A stretch of 64,000 nt of DNA from Streptacidiphilus albus JL83. Its GTDB lineage: Bacteria; Actinomycetota; Actinomycetes; Streptomycetales; Streptomycetaceae. The notes under the pieces are model-generated. The model did no database searches and was not told the DNA's origin. It saw only the letters and a list, made by a program, of their open reading frames with translations. Positions 37,693 through 47,163 of this stretch are shown piece after piece (within the stretch, counting starts at the first letter, position 1; every line of letters starts with the position of its first letter). The stretch spans positions 4,164,017 to 4,228,016 of the forward strand of contig NZ_JQML01000001.1 in NCBI RefSeq assembly GCF_000744705.1, in the 5' to 3' direction. Both the position numbers and the translations under genes were made by a program.

Positions 37693-39135
37693 ATGACAGC
37701 CGCCCCCACCGAGATCTCCGCCTATGGAGACCACGTCGTCGCCGTCGAACCCACCGGTGCCGAACCCGTCCCCGCCGAGGCACGCCACGGCCGGCCGATC
37801 GGCCTGCTGTGGACCTGGACCTCGCCCAACATGGAGTTCGCCACGGTCTTCGTGGGCGTGCTCGCCGTCGGCGTCTTCGGGCTGGGCTTCTGGCCCGCCG
37901 TGCTGGCCATCGTGCTCGGCACCGGCCTCGGCGCGCTCGCCCACGCCTTCCTCGGCCTCAGCGGCCCGCGCTTCGGCGTCCCGCAGATGGCGGCGGGCCG
38001 CTCCGCCTTCGGCTTCGTCGGCAACGCGCTGCCGGCCGGGCTGAACGCGCTGACGGCCGGCATCGGCTGGTTCGCCGTCAACAGCGTCAGCGCCGCGTAC
38101 GCGCTGAACACCCTGCTCGGCTGGCCGCTGCTGCTCTGCCTGTTCATCGTGGTGGTGCTGCAGGTGACCCTGGCCTACTTCGGCCACAACTTCATCCACA
38201 GCGCCGAGAAGTACGCCTTCCCGGTGCTGACCCTGATCTTCGTGGTCGCCTCGGTGGCCATCCTCGGCAAGTCGCACATCGGCTCCGCCAACGGCGCGCA
38301 CGCCTTCCCCGGCGCGTTCCTGCTGACCGTCGGCGCGACCTTCGGCTACGCCGCCGGCTGGACCCCCTACGGCTCCGACTACACCCGCTACCTGCCGAAG
38401 GCGACGCCCAAGTGGGCCGTCGCGCTCTGGCCCGGACTGGGCGTCCTGGTCTCCTGCGTGCTCCTGGAGGTGGTCGGCGCGGCCTCGGCGACCGTGCTGA
38501 TCCCGGCCAAGCTGGCGGCCACCCTCTCCCCCACCGCCGCCTTCACCTACGCCCTGCCGGGCTGGCTGGCCGACTTCACCCTGCTGGCGATAGCCGTCGG
38601 CGGCATCGCCGCCAACGCGCTGAACATCTACTCGGGCGCGCTGTCCTTCCTGGCCACCGGCATCAAGCTGCCGCCGTTCCTGCGCCGGGCCGGGGTCTCC
38701 CTGGTGTTCGGCGTCGCCGGCACGCTGCTGGCCTGGTCGGGCCTGAGCGACTCGGCGACCAAGTACAACAACTTCCTGCTGGTCATCACCTACTGGATCG
38801 GCCCCTGGCTGGCCGTCACCTTCGTCGACCGCTGGCTGCGCCGGGGCGAGTCCGACGAGCAGGTCGCCGCGCTGCTGGACGACCGCCGACACACCAACTG
38901 GGCCGCCCCGCTGGCGATGGCGCTCGGCACCGGCCTCGGCGTCTGGCTGTTCTCCAACCAGACCGAGTACACCGGCCTGGTCGCCGAGCACGTCCCGGCC
39001 CTGGGCGACAGCGCCTTCGAGGCCGGCTTCGTCCTGGCCGCCCTCCTCTACCTCGCCCTCCGCCTCGTCCCCGGCCTCGGCGGCGCCCGCGCCACCGCCC
39101 CGTCCGCCCCCGCCCCGGACCCCTCCCGGGCCTAG
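37693..39135 (+). CDS. NCS1-type nucleobase permease (cytosine permease family)
   Basis: 480 aa with about twelve hydrophobic segments. NCS1 features include the early WTWTSPNMEF stretch and TPYGSDYTRYLPK. It probably imports a purine or pyrimidine base or related compound. It has no clear ribosome site before the ATG at 37693, so initiation may be leaderless. The nearby PucR regulator and nucleoside deaminase support a role in nucleobase use. Confidence 0.88.
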   Translation: MTAAPTEISAYGDHVVAVEPTGAEPVPAEARHGRPIGLLWTWTSPNMEFATVFVGVLAVGVFGLGFWPAVLAIVLGTGLGALAHAFLGLSGPRFGVPQMAAGRSAFGFVGNALPAGLNALTAGIGWFAVNSVSAAYALNTLLGWPLLLCLFIVVVLQVTLAYFGHNFIHSAEKYAFPVLTLIFVVASVAILGKSHIGSANGAHAFPGAFLLTVGATFGYAAGWTPYGSDYTRYLPKATPKWAVALWPGLGVLVSCVLLEVVGAASATVLIPAKLAATLSPTAAFTYALPGWLADFTLLAIAVGGIAANALNIYSGALSFLATGIKLPPFLRRAGVSLVFGVAGTLLAWSGLSDSATKYNNFLLVITYWIGPWLAVTFVDRWLRRGESDEQVAALLDDRRHTNWAAPLAMALGTGLGVWLFSNQTEYTGLVAEHVPALGDSAFEAGFVLAALLYLALRLVPGLGGARATAPSAPAPDPSRA

Positions 39136-39149
39136 ACCCGACGGCCGGC

Positions 39150-40400
39150 TCAGCCCGCCGCGCGCAGCAGCCGGTGGGCGCAGCAGGCGAGGAGGAGCTC
39201 GCTGTGGGCGTCGGGGTCGCCGACCGGGAAGCCGAGGAGTGACTCGATGCGTTCCAGCCGCTGGTAGAGCGACTGGCGGCCGACGTGCAGCAGGGCGGCG
39301 GTGCGGGTGGGGCTGCAGCCGTTGCGGAGGTGCACCTCCAGGGTGCGGACCAGGTCGCTGGGGTGGGCGGCCTCCCACTCCAGCAGCGGGCCGACGGCGC
39401 GGCTGACCAGGTGGGCCAGCCGGTCGCGGGCGGCGGGGGTGAGGCCCTCGCCGGTCAGCTGCCGTTCCAGCGCCAGTGCGCGGGAGGAGGTGACCAGCGC
39501 GCCCAGCGTCCCGCCGGGCCCGGTCGCGCAGCAGGAGGGCTCGGCGGCCGGGACGGTGAGGGCCAGCCCGAGGGTGGTCCTGGCCTCGCGCAGCGACTCG
39601 CCCCAGCGGCTCCAGGCCGCGTCGGCGAGGGTGGCCGGGCCCAGGGCCACCGTGCAGGGCAGCCCCGGCGCGCCCGGGGCCGCCAGCGCCGCCTGCGCGG
39701 CACGGACGGCGTCGCCCGCGCCCGCCGGGACGGCCAGCAGCGCCGCCAGTCCGCCCGCGACCGGGGCGCGCAGCAGCGCGGCGTCCAGCAGCAGCGCCGC
39801 CCGGTCGAGCGCGGCCGCCGCGCCGGGGCCGGTCGCGGCGACCCCGAGCAGCCGGTGGCTGCGCTCCGGCCGGAAGTCCAGGGCCCGGCAGCGGCCCAGG
39901 ACGTCGGGCTGGCTGCGGGCGGTGCCGGCGGCGAGGTCGGCGAGCAGCTCGGCGGCGCGGCCGTCGCGGTCGGCGGCGGGGTGCGGCCGGTCGGCCAGCG
40001 ACTGGGTGACGATGGCGGTGTTGGCGGCCTCGGCGATCCGGATGAACGGGACCACGGCGCGCAGCGCGACCAGTGGCAGGCCGCGTCTCCGGCTCTCGTC
40101 GAGCAGTTCGTAGGGCATCTCGGTGAGCGAACGGCCCAGCTCCACCGCGATCCCGGCGACGCCGCGCTCGGCGAGTTCGCGGACGTAGTGGCGGCGCGCC
40201 CCGGCGTCCGCGCCGGCCAGGCCGAGGCCGGTGGTGAGCAGCAGCTCCCCGCCGGACAGCAGCGGGCCTATCTCGTAGATCTCGCTGGAGTGCACCCAGC
40301 GCACGGGGCGGTCCAGCTCCGACTCCCCGCAGAGGATCTCCGGCGCGGCGTCGCCGAGCACGTCGAAGGAGAGGATCTCGCGGAGCGTCAGTGCGGCCAT
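39150..40400 (-). CDS. PucR-family transcriptional regulator
   Basis: 416 aa from the ATG at 40400 (GGGAG upstream). The N-terminal PucR domain runs through LTLREILSFDVLG, VRWVHSSEIYE and GELLLTTGLGL. The C-terminal helix-turn-helix is in TAALLHVGRQSLYQRLERIE. These proteins often control purine catabolism. It is divergent from the deaminase gene and convergent with the permease, both likely targets. Confidence 0.9.
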   Translation of the reverse strand: MAALTLREILSFDVLGDAAPEILCGESELDRPVRWVHSSEIYEIGPLLSGGELLLTTGLGLAGADAGARRHYVRELAERGVAGIAVELGRSLTEMPYELLDESRRRGLPLVALRAVVPFIRIAEAANTAIVTQSLADRPHPAADRDGRAAELLADLAAGTARSQPDVLGRCRALDFRPERSHRLLGVAATGPGAAAALDRAALLLDAALLRAPVAGGLAALLAVPAGAGDAVRAAQAALAAPGAPGLPCTVALGPATLADAAWSRWGESLREARTTLGLALTVPAAEPSCCATGPGGTLGALVTSSRALALERQLTGEGLTPAARDRLAHLVSRAVGPLLEWEAAHPSDLVRTLEVHLRNGCSPTRTAALLHVGRQSLYQRLERIESLLGFPVGDPDAHSELLLACCAHRLLRAAG

Positions 40401-40538
40401 GTGAGACTCCCGGAGCGAGTGGCGGACGGCGGCGGAGCGGGGGTGTCGCCCCCGACGGACAGGATGTCGGGCGCGGGGTGGGCTGGAGCGTACTTTCCGC
40501 ACGTTGCCTCGGTGTTTCCGGGCCGGGAGAGTGGTGAC

Positions 40539-40982
40539 ATGACAGACATTGCGGAGCTCCTGGGCGTGGCCGTCGAGGAGGCCAGGCTCGGCCTGGCGGA
40601 GGGCGGCATCCCGATCGGGGCGGCGCTGTTCGGCCCGGACGGGGAGCTGCTGGGCCGTGGCCACAACCGCCGGGTCCAGGACGGCGACCCGTCGATGCAC
40701 GCGGAGACGGCGGCGTTCCGGGCGGCCGGGCGGCTGCGCGGCTACGGCCGGACCACCATGGTCACCACCCTGTCGCCGTGCTGGTACTGCTCCGGCCTGG
40801 TCCGGCAGTTCGGCATCGGCCGGGTCGTCGTCGGCGAGGCCGAGACCTTCCACGGCGGCCACGAGTGGCTGGCCGAGCACGGCGTGCAGATCACCGTGCT
40901 GGACGACCCCGAGTGCACCGCACTGATGCGCGAGTTCATCGCCGCCCGCCCCGACCTGTGGTTCGAGGACATCGGCGAGTAG
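40539..40982 (+). CDS. Nucleoside/cytosine deaminase (CDA fold)
   Basis: 147 aa. The zinc site is complete: His-Ala-Glu in SMHAETAAF and Pro-Cys-x-x-Cys in LSPCWYCSGL. Deaminates cytosine, guanine or a related base; the exact substrate is not set by sequence. GGGAGAG lies upstream of the ATG. It is followed after 32 bases by the oxygenase gene, so they are cotranscribed. Confidence 0.92.
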   Translation: MTDIAELLGVAVEEARLGLAEGGIPIGAALFGPDGELLGRGHNRRVQDGDPSMHAETAAFRAAGRLRGYGRTTMVTTLSPCWYCSGLVRQFGIGRVVVGEAETFHGGHEWLAEHGVQITVLDDPECTALMREFIAARPDLWFEDIGE

Positions 40983-41014
40983 GCGTTCCGTCCACCCCCC
41001 AACAGAGGAGCAGC

Positions 41015-42097
41015 ATGTCCCCGCGCATACCGGTGATCGACCTCGTCCCCTGGCTGTCGGACGACCCCGAGGCCCGTGCCCGTACCGCCGCCGCCGTGGA
41101 CGCGGCGCTCAGCCGGGCCGGGTTCCTGCTGATCACCGGCCACGGGGTGAGCCTGGAGATGCGGGAGAGCGTCCGGGCCGCCGCCCGGGCCTTCTTCGCG
41201 CTGCCGACCGAGGTCAAGCAGCGCTACGCGGTCGGCGTCGGCGGACGCGGCTGGCTGGCGAAGGGCGCGGAGGCGAACGGCTACTCGGAGGGCACCGAGA
41301 CCCCGCCGGACCTGAAGGAGTCGTGGACCGTCGGCGCGGACCTGCCGACCGGCGACGCCGAGATCGACGACTTCTGGTTCCAGCCGAACCGCTGGCCGGC
41401 GGACGAGGTCCCGGCGCTGCAGCGGACCCTGGAGGCCTACCTGGCGCGGATGCGGGTGGTCGCGGACGAGGTGCTGCGGCTGCTGGCGGCGGCGCTGGGG
41501 CAGGAGCCGACCTTCTTCACCGACCACACCCGGCACCCCACCTACACCCTGAACGTCAACTGGTACCCGGGCACCGGCGTGGTCGGCGAGCCGCAGCCGG
41601 GCCAGTACCGGATCGGCCCGCACACCGACTTCGGCACGGTGACGCTGCTGGACCGGCAGCAGGGCCGGGGCGGACTTCAGGTCTGGATCGCCGGGGAGGA
41701 CGGCGAAGAGGACGGCGAAGAAGATGTGGCGCGAAGCGCCTCGGACGAGGGTGGCGGCGGGCGACGGGCGGGCGTCTGGGAGGACGCGCCGTTCGACCCG
41801 GACGCACTGACCGTGAACATCGGCGACCTGATGGCGCGCTGGACCGGTGACCGCTGGACCTCGGGCCGGCACCGGGTGCTGCCGCCCTCGCCGGACGCGC
41901 CGGAGGAGGACCTGATGTCGCTCGTCTACTTCTACGAGTGCGACCCGCACACGGTGGTCGCGCCGGTGGAGTGGCGGCGCGAGGCGCCTCAGCCGGGGGT
42001 GGCGGCCGGACGCCGGGCGGTCGGACCGGTGGCGTACGAGCCGGTGGACTCGTCGGAGTACCTGCGGGGCAAGCTCGACGCCATCAGCGTGGGCTGA
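41015..42097 (+). CDS. 2-oxoglutarate/Fe(II) oxygenase, isopenicillin N synthase family
   Basis: 360 aa. The iron site is His-x-Asp in GPHTDFGTVTLL and a distal His in SGRHRVLPP. The usual RxS 2-oxoglutarate motif is not clear-cut, though a Ser in DLMSLVYFYE fits its place. An acidic insertion of about 30 residues (repeated EDGEED) sits between the two halves of the iron site and is unusual. AGAGGAG precedes the ATG. Substrate unknown; the neighbours suggest a nucleobase or derivative. Confidence 0.88.
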   Translation: MSPRIPVIDLVPWLSDDPEARARTAAAVDAALSRAGFLLITGHGVSLEMRESVRAAARAFFALPTEVKQRYAVGVGGRGWLAKGAEANGYSEGTETPPDLKESWTVGADLPTGDAEIDDFWFQPNRWPADEVPALQRTLEAYLARMRVVADEVLRLLAAALGQEPTFFTDHTRHPTYTLNVNWYPGTGVVGEPQPGQYRIGPHTDFGTVTLLDRQQGRGGLQVWIAGEDGEEDGEEDVARSASDEGGGGRRAGVWEDAPFDPDALTVNIGDLMARWTGDRWTSGRHRVLPPSPDAPEEDLMSLVYFYECDPHTVVAPVEWRREAPQPGVAAGRRAVGPVAYEPVDSSEYLRGKLDAISVG

Positions 42098-42115
42098 CGC
42101 CGGTCGGCGACGCGC

Positions 42116-42154
42116 GAGGTGACGCCGCATCATCCCCTGATGCGGCGTCACCTC
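42116..42154 (+). terminator. Terminator hairpin after oxygenase gene
   Basis: Perfect 17-bp stem ending TGATGCGGCGTCACCTC, with loop TCCCC, between convergent genes. Confidence 0.85.
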
Positions 42155-42170
42155 CCGCGTTCGGGCGGGC

Positions 42171-43126
42171 TCAGCTGTGGCCGAGCTCCTCGTCCTGGTC
42201 GGCGCTGCCGACCGAGCCGCCCTCGCGGTCCGGGTGCAGCGGCATCGGCTCGACCGCGAACTCGTCCAGCACCGGCGGGACCGGCTGCGGCGGGGCGGGC
42301 AGCACCGCGGCCTCGGAGTGGCCGCCGCAGCCGTAGTTGAGCGCCACCACATGCCCGTCGGCGGGGCCGAACTCGTTGGCGCAGATGCCGAAGGTCTGGC
42401 TGAGGGTGCCGGCCACCGGCACCAGGAAGCCGCAGGAGGCGCAGTCGGCCGGGGCGGCCTGCGCCATCGGGGTGTGCGCGCCGTAGTCCTTCTCCCAGCG
42501 GTCGGCCGCGAGGTGCAGCCCGAGCCGGGACAGCACCCGGACCCGGCCCAGGCCGAGCTCCTCGGCGACCGCCGCGATCGCGCCCCGGTTGGTCGGCGCC
42601 GCCAGCTCCTCGCCGAGCGCCGTCGCGACCGGGGCGTCCCCGGCCCGGCCCCCGCCTCGGCCTCGGCCCCGGCGACCTCGCCGACCAGCGCCTCGGCCGC
42701 CGCGACCAGCGCGGAGTTCGGGGCGGGCTCGTCGACGCCGGTCCAGCCTGGTTCCAGCCGCAGGTCGTCCTCGTCGGTCGGCAGCAGGTCGCCGGGGCCC
42801 ATGTCGCCGGGGCGCAGCCGCTCGCTCCAGGGCACCCACTGCGGCGCGACCAGCGCCTCAGGGCCGGGGAGCAGCACCGTTTCGTCCAGCGTGACCAGCT
42901 TGCTGCGCGACGCACGGGTCACCGTGACGGCCCAGCGCCAGCCCCGGTAGGCCCATTCGCGGGTAGCGAAGTAGTGGGTGACGACCCGCTCGCCGTCGAC
43001 GTCCACACCCAGGTGCTCACCGACGGCGGCCTCGCCCGCGGCGTCGACGGCGGCAGCCCGCGCAAAGTCGACAGCTTCGGCACAGAGTCGGTCAGGGGTA
43101 CGGCTTCGCGTCGTCGCAGCACTCAT
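42171..43126 (-). pseudogene. DUF3027-family gene split by an apparent one-base frameshift
   Basis: The N-terminal half begins at the ATG at 43126 (MSAATTRSRTPDRLCAEAV) and reads well to about 42660. The C-terminal half (ALGEELAAPTNRGAIAAVAEE to DEELGHS at 42171) continues in a different frame. The frames meet at a run of five C (42649-42653, five G on the coding strand); one extra G would join them perfectly. The C-terminal part has two CxxC-like sites (CASCGF, YGCGGHS) as DUF3027 proteins do. A sequencing error is the simplest cause; a true inactive allele is possible. Confidence 0.82.
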
Positions 43127-43400
43127 CACAGGATCGATTCTCTCCCAAAGACTTACCCCTGGATTGCCACCGGCTCCGGGCGGCACGGCGCGGGCTGTCC
43201 ACCGGAGGGTGTTGGACGTCCATTCTGCGGGACGAAGAGCACCGCAACCGAACGGCAGACAGAGGGCACGCTACCGGTTGGTCCGCCTCGCCGGACAGTA
43301 CCCCTTTTCCTGCGGCGGATGGTCCTGTCCTGGCCGAATGATCCGCGTCCGGCCCGGAAATGCCGTATGACAGGCCGTCCGGTCGGGCAGGATGGGGCTC

Positions 43401-44855
43401 GTGGCCGATGATGCGCCCCCGGAGTCCGAGGCCGGGAGCCCGGAGCGCCCCTCCCCGTCCGGACCGGCGGGAGGCGAGGGGCGGGCTGTCGGGCGCGGGC
43501 ATTCACGGCTGGGCCGGGTCGCCGACCGGGCGCACCGCGCCGCCGGGGCCACCGCCGTCGGCACCGGTCGGGCCGTGGGCGCGACCGGGCGCCGGATCCG
43601 CCGGGCCACCTCGGCCGAGGGCGCGGGCGAGTCGGGCCTGGCCAAGCTGATCGAACTGCACGCGGTGAACTCGGCCGGCGACATGATGGTGACCGTGGCG
43701 CTGGCGTCCACCATCTTCTTCTCGGTGCCGACCGGCGAGGCCCGGGGCCGGGTCGCGCTCTACCTGCTGATCACCATGGCGCCGTTCGTGCTGCTGGCGC
43801 CGGTGATCGGGCCGCTGCTGGACCGGCTGCCGAGCGGCCGGCGCAGCGCCATGGCGCTGTCGATGCTGGCCCGGGCCGCCATCGCCTGGATGATGACCAG
43901 CTCCATCGCCGGCGGCGGCCTGGCCGTCTACCCGGAGGCACTGGGCGTGCTGGTCGCCTCCAAGGCCTACGGGGTGGTCCGCAGCGTGGTCGTGCCCCGG
44001 CTGCTGCCGGCCCGGGTGACGCTGGTGAAGGCCAACGCCCGGGTGACCCTGGCCGGGCTGCTGGCCACCGGGCTGGCCGGCGCGGTCGGCGGGCTGCTGC
44101 ACCTGGTCGGCCCGGACTGGCCGCTGCGCGGGGCCTTCCTGGTCTACCTGGGCGGCGCGCTGCTGGCCTTCCAGCTGCCGCACCAGGTGGACCTGGCCAA
44201 GGACGAGGAGCGGGCGCTGCTGCACACCCGTCCCCCGGACGAACCCCGGCTCCGGCTGCGGGCGGTGGGGCCCTCGGTGGTGCTGGCGCTGGGCGCGGAG
44301 GGCACCCTGCGCGGGCTGTCCGGGTTCCTGACGTTCTTCCTCGCGTTCCTGCTGCGGGTGCACCCGGCGAGCGGCCTGCCGTCGACGGCGGCGCTGGGCA
44401 TCGTGGTCGGCGCGCTGGGCGTCGGGAACGCCCTGGGGACGGCGCTGGGCTCCTGGCTGCGCTCCCGGGGGCCTGAGATCCTGGTCACATTCCTGCTGGC
44501 GGTCGCCGCTGCGGCGGCCGTCGCCGCCGCCGTCTTCTACGGCATCCTCACCCTGACCCTGCTGGCGGGCACCGCCGGAGTGACCCAGTCGCTGGGCAAG
44601 GTCGCCCTGGACTCGCTGATCCAGCGGGACGTGCCCGAACGGGTCAGAACCTCGGCCTTCGCCCGTTCGGAGACGCTGATGCAGCTGGCCTGGGTGCTCG
44701 GCGGCGGCCTCGGCATCGTGCTGCCGCTGATCGGCCGGGTCGGCGCGAGCACGGCGGCCGGACTGCTGCTGCTCGCACTGGTGCTGACCGTGCACGGGCT
44801 GCTCCGACTGCCGCCCGCGTCCCGGCGGGTCGCGGGTGCCCCCGACGTGGCTTGA
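43401..44855 (+). CDS. MFS-type transporter
   Basis: 484 aa from the GTG at 43401; an ATG three codons earlier (43392) is the alternative. The first 85 residues are hydrophilic and Gly/Arg-rich. About ten to twelve hydrophobic segments follow, with LDRLPSGRR in the loop after the second segment, as in MFS proteins. Substrate unknown. It heads a plus-strand run with DUF2771, mqnB and mqnD at spacings of 27-34 bases. Confidence 0.8.
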   Translation: MADDAPPESEAGSPERPSPSGPAGGEGRAVGRGHSRLGRVADRAHRAAGATAVGTGRAVGATGRRIRRATSAEGAGESGLAKLIELHAVNSAGDMMVTVALASTIFFSVPTGEARGRVALYLLITMAPFVLLAPVIGPLLDRLPSGRRSAMALSMLARAAIAWMMTSSIAGGGLAVYPEALGVLVASKAYGVVRSVVVPRLLPARVTLVKANARVTLAGLLATGLAGAVGGLLHLVGPDWPLRGAFLVYLGGALLAFQLPHQVDLAKDEERALLHTRPPDEPRLRLRAVGPSVVLALGAEGTLRGLSGFLTFFLAFLLRVHPASGLPSTAALGIVVGALGVGNALGTALGSWLRSRGPEILVTFLLAVAAAAAVAAAVFYGILTLTLLAGTAGVTQSLGKVALDSLIQRDVPERVRTSAFARSETLMQLAWVLGGGLGIVLPLIGRVGASTAAGLLLLALVLTVHGLLRLPPASRRVAGAPDVA

Positions 44856-44882
44856 TCGCGGAGGCCGGGTAGCCTCAGCACC

Positions 44883-45440
44883 ATGAGTATCAACCGTGCT
44901 GTCCTCGCCCTCGGAGCCGTCGCCGTCGTGGGCGTCGCCACGGTCGGCGCCTCCGCCGCCCTTGCCAACCACTACGGCAAGCCCGTGCCCAAGGTCGCCG
45001 TGACCACCGGCGCCAACTGGACCCAGCTGGCCCCGACCGCGCACTGCTACAACGCCGGCAAGCCGCTCACGGTGAACCAGCAGAAGAGCTGCCAGGCGGA
45101 CTACGTCACCCTGGTCAAGGCCGGGAAGCTGAAGACGATCACCGTCGCCCCGAACGCGAACTACTCCATCAACATGGACAAGATCGGCGCGGACAAGGGC
45201 TGGTCGGCCGTGAGCATCGGCAGCCAGCCGGTCGCGCAGACCAACCGCTCCTACGCGGGCAACCTCTCCGCCGCCACGCTGATCGCGACCGCCAACAGCG
45301 CCGAGCAGCAGGCCGCCCAGCAGGCCGGGCAGACCAGCGCGCCGGCGGCCATGACCTCCGTGCCGATCCAGGTCACCGAGGGCGACGGGACCAACGTCTA
45401 CGGCCTCTGGTACTTCCTGATCAAGCAGGACCCGAGCTGA
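44883..45440 (+). CDS. DUF2771-family exported protein
   Basis: 185 aa. An N-terminal hydrophobic segment (AVLALGAVAVVGVATVGASAA) acts as a signal or anchor. Two cysteines (in AHCYN and KSCQA) may form a disulfide. The rest matches the actinobacterial DUF2771 pattern, function unknown. It lies 27 bases after the MFS gene. Confidence 0.82.
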   Translation: MSINRAVLALGAVAVVGVATVGASAALANHYGKPVPKVAVTTGANWTQLAPTAHCYNAGKPLTVNQQKSCQADYVTLVKAGKLKTITVAPNANYSINMDKIGADKGWSAVSIGSQPVAQTNRSYAGNLSAATLIATANSAEQQAAQQAGQTSAPAAMTSVPIQVTEGDGTNVYGLWYFLIKQDPS

Positions 45441-45472
45441 CGACCGCTCACCGGTCGGACCCGGCGGACCCG

Positions 45473-46222
45473 ATGCCACTGCCGCGCCTGCTCGTCGTGA
45501 CCGCCGTCGCCCCCGAGGCGGCGGCGGTGCTGCGCGGCGTGACGACGGCCCTGGGGCACACCGGGCCGGTGGAGGTCGCCCTGCCGGGCGGGCTGCTGCT
45601 GACGCGCTGCGGCCCGGTGGACGTCCTGGCCGCCGGGGTCGGCCCGGCGGCCGCCGCCGCGGCCACCGCCACCGCGCTGACCGCAGCGGCCCTGACCGCC
45701 GGCGGCCCGACCGCCGCCCCCCCGTGGGCCTACCGGCTGGCCGTCTCCGCCGGGATCGCCGGCGGCTTCGCCCCGGCCGCGCCGCTGGGCTGCGCCGTGG
45801 CCGCCGAGGCGATCGTCGCCGCCGACCTCGGCGCGGACACCCCCGAGGGTTTCGCCGACGCCGCCGCACTCGGCTTCGGCCGGGTCCGCCACACGACCGT
45901 CCATGCCGAGCAGGTCGCCCGCCGACTGCGCGGCGCCGGAGTGCCGACCGCGCTGGGCACCGTGCTGACCGTGTCCACGGTCACCGGCAGCGCCGAGCGC
46001 GCCGCCGCCCTGACGGACCGCCACCCGGGCGCGGTGGCCGAGGCCATGGAGGGTTTCGGGGTGGCCGAGGCCGCCGCCGCGCACGGCGTCCCGGTGCTGG
46101 AGCTGCGGTCCGTCTCCAACGCCGTCGGCCCCCGCGACCGGGCGGCCTGGCGGATGGGCGAGGCGTTCGCCACCCTGGAACGGGTCTTCGCGCACCTGCC
46201 CTACGCCGACCTGACCGGCTGA
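45473..46222 (+). CDS. mqnB: Futalosine hydrolase MqnB
   Basis: 249 aa nucleoside phosphorylase-fold protein that cleaves the base from (amino)futalosine. AGVGPAAAAAA, AGIAGGF and the active-site VAEAMEGFGVAEAA are typical. Starts 32 bases after DUF2771 and is followed by mqnD 34 bases later, so these steps are probably in one transcript. Confidence 0.9.
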   Translation: MPLPRLLVVTAVAPEAAAVLRGVTTALGHTGPVEVALPGGLLLTRCGPVDVLAAGVGPAAAAAATATALTAAALTAGGPTAAPPWAYRLAVSAGIAGGFAPAAPLGCAVAAEAIVAADLGADTPEGFADAAALGFGRVRHTTVHAEQVARRLRGAGVPTALGTVLTVSTVTGSAERAAALTDRHPGAVAEAMEGFGVAEAAAAHGVPVLELRSVSNAVGPRDRAAWRMGEAFATLERVFAHLPYADLTG

Positions 46223-46256
46223 ACCAGCCCGCCGAACCCTCCACAGGAGCCGCCGC

Positions 46257-47132
46257 ATGACCGGCACCAGCAGCACCAGCCTGAGCACGGCCTACTCGCC
46301 CTGCCCGAACGACACCTTCACCTTCCACGCCTGGGCGCACGGCCTGGTGCCGAGCCCACTGGCGCCGGAGGTGGCCTTCGCCGACATCGACGTCACCAAC
46401 GGGCTCGCCGAGCGCGGCGAGCTGGACCTGCTGAAGATCTCGTACGCGGCGCTGCCCTGGGTGCTGGAGGAGTACGCGCTGCTGCCCTGCGGCGGCGCGC
46501 TGGGACGCGGCTGCGGCCCGCTGGTGCTCACCGGCCCGGACGCCTCGGCGGACCCGGCCGACCTGGCCGGCCGGACCATCGCGGTGCCCAGCGAGCGCAG
46601 CACCGCCTACCTGCTGTTCCGGCTGTGGGCGGCGGAGGCGGTGCCCGGCGGCCTGGGCGGGATCGTGGTGCTGCCCTTCGACGAGATCATGCCGGCCGTC
46701 GGCGACGGCAGGGTCGACGCCGGGCTGGTGATCCACGAGGCCCGGTTCACCTACCAGCGCTACGGGCTGCGCTCGCTCGCCGACATGGGCGAGGCCTGGG
46801 AGGCCGCGACCGGACTGCCGATCCCGCTCGGCGCGATCGTCGCCCGCCGTTCGCTCGGCGCGGAGCGGCTGGCCGAGCTGGCCTCGGCGATCCGCGCCAG
46901 CGTCCGCTACGCCTGGGCGAACCCGGAGGCCAGCCGGGGCTATGTGCTGGAGCACGCGCAGGAGATGGACCCGGCCGTCGCCGACCAGCACATCGCGCTG
47001 TATGTGAACGACTTCACCGCCGACCTGGGCGAGGACGGCTACGCGGCCGTGCGCGGCCTGCTGGAGCGGGCGGCGGCAGCCGGGCTGGTGCCGGCGACGG
47101 CCCCGGGGGCGCTGGACTTCCCCGGGGCCTGA
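46257..47132 (+). CDS. mqnD: 1,4-dihydroxy-6-naphthoate synthase MqnD
   Basis: 291 aa, periplasmic-binding-protein fold. It converts cyclic dehypoxanthine futalosine to 1,4-dihydroxy-6-naphthoate. The opening AYSPCPNDTFTFHAW is the family signature; DAGLVIHEARFTYQ holds the usual His-Glu pair. AGGAG precedes the ATG. Product passes to MqnP and MqnL, encoded at 35145-37528. Confidence 0.93.
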   Translation: MTGTSSTSLSTAYSPCPNDTFTFHAWAHGLVPSPLAPEVAFADIDVTNGLAERGELDLLKISYAALPWVLEEYALLPCGGALGRGCGPLVLTGPDASADPADLAGRTIAVPSERSTAYLLFRLWAAEAVPGGLGGIVVLPFDEIMPAVGDGRVDAGLVIHEARFTYQRYGLRSLADMGEAWEAATGLPIPLGAIVARRSLGAERLAELASAIRASVRYAWANPEASRGYVLEHAQEMDPAVADQHIALYVNDFTADLGEDGYAAVRGLLERAAAAGLVPATAPGALDFPGA

Positions 47133-47163
47133 CGCCGGAACCGCCGACGCGGGCGGGGCGGTC

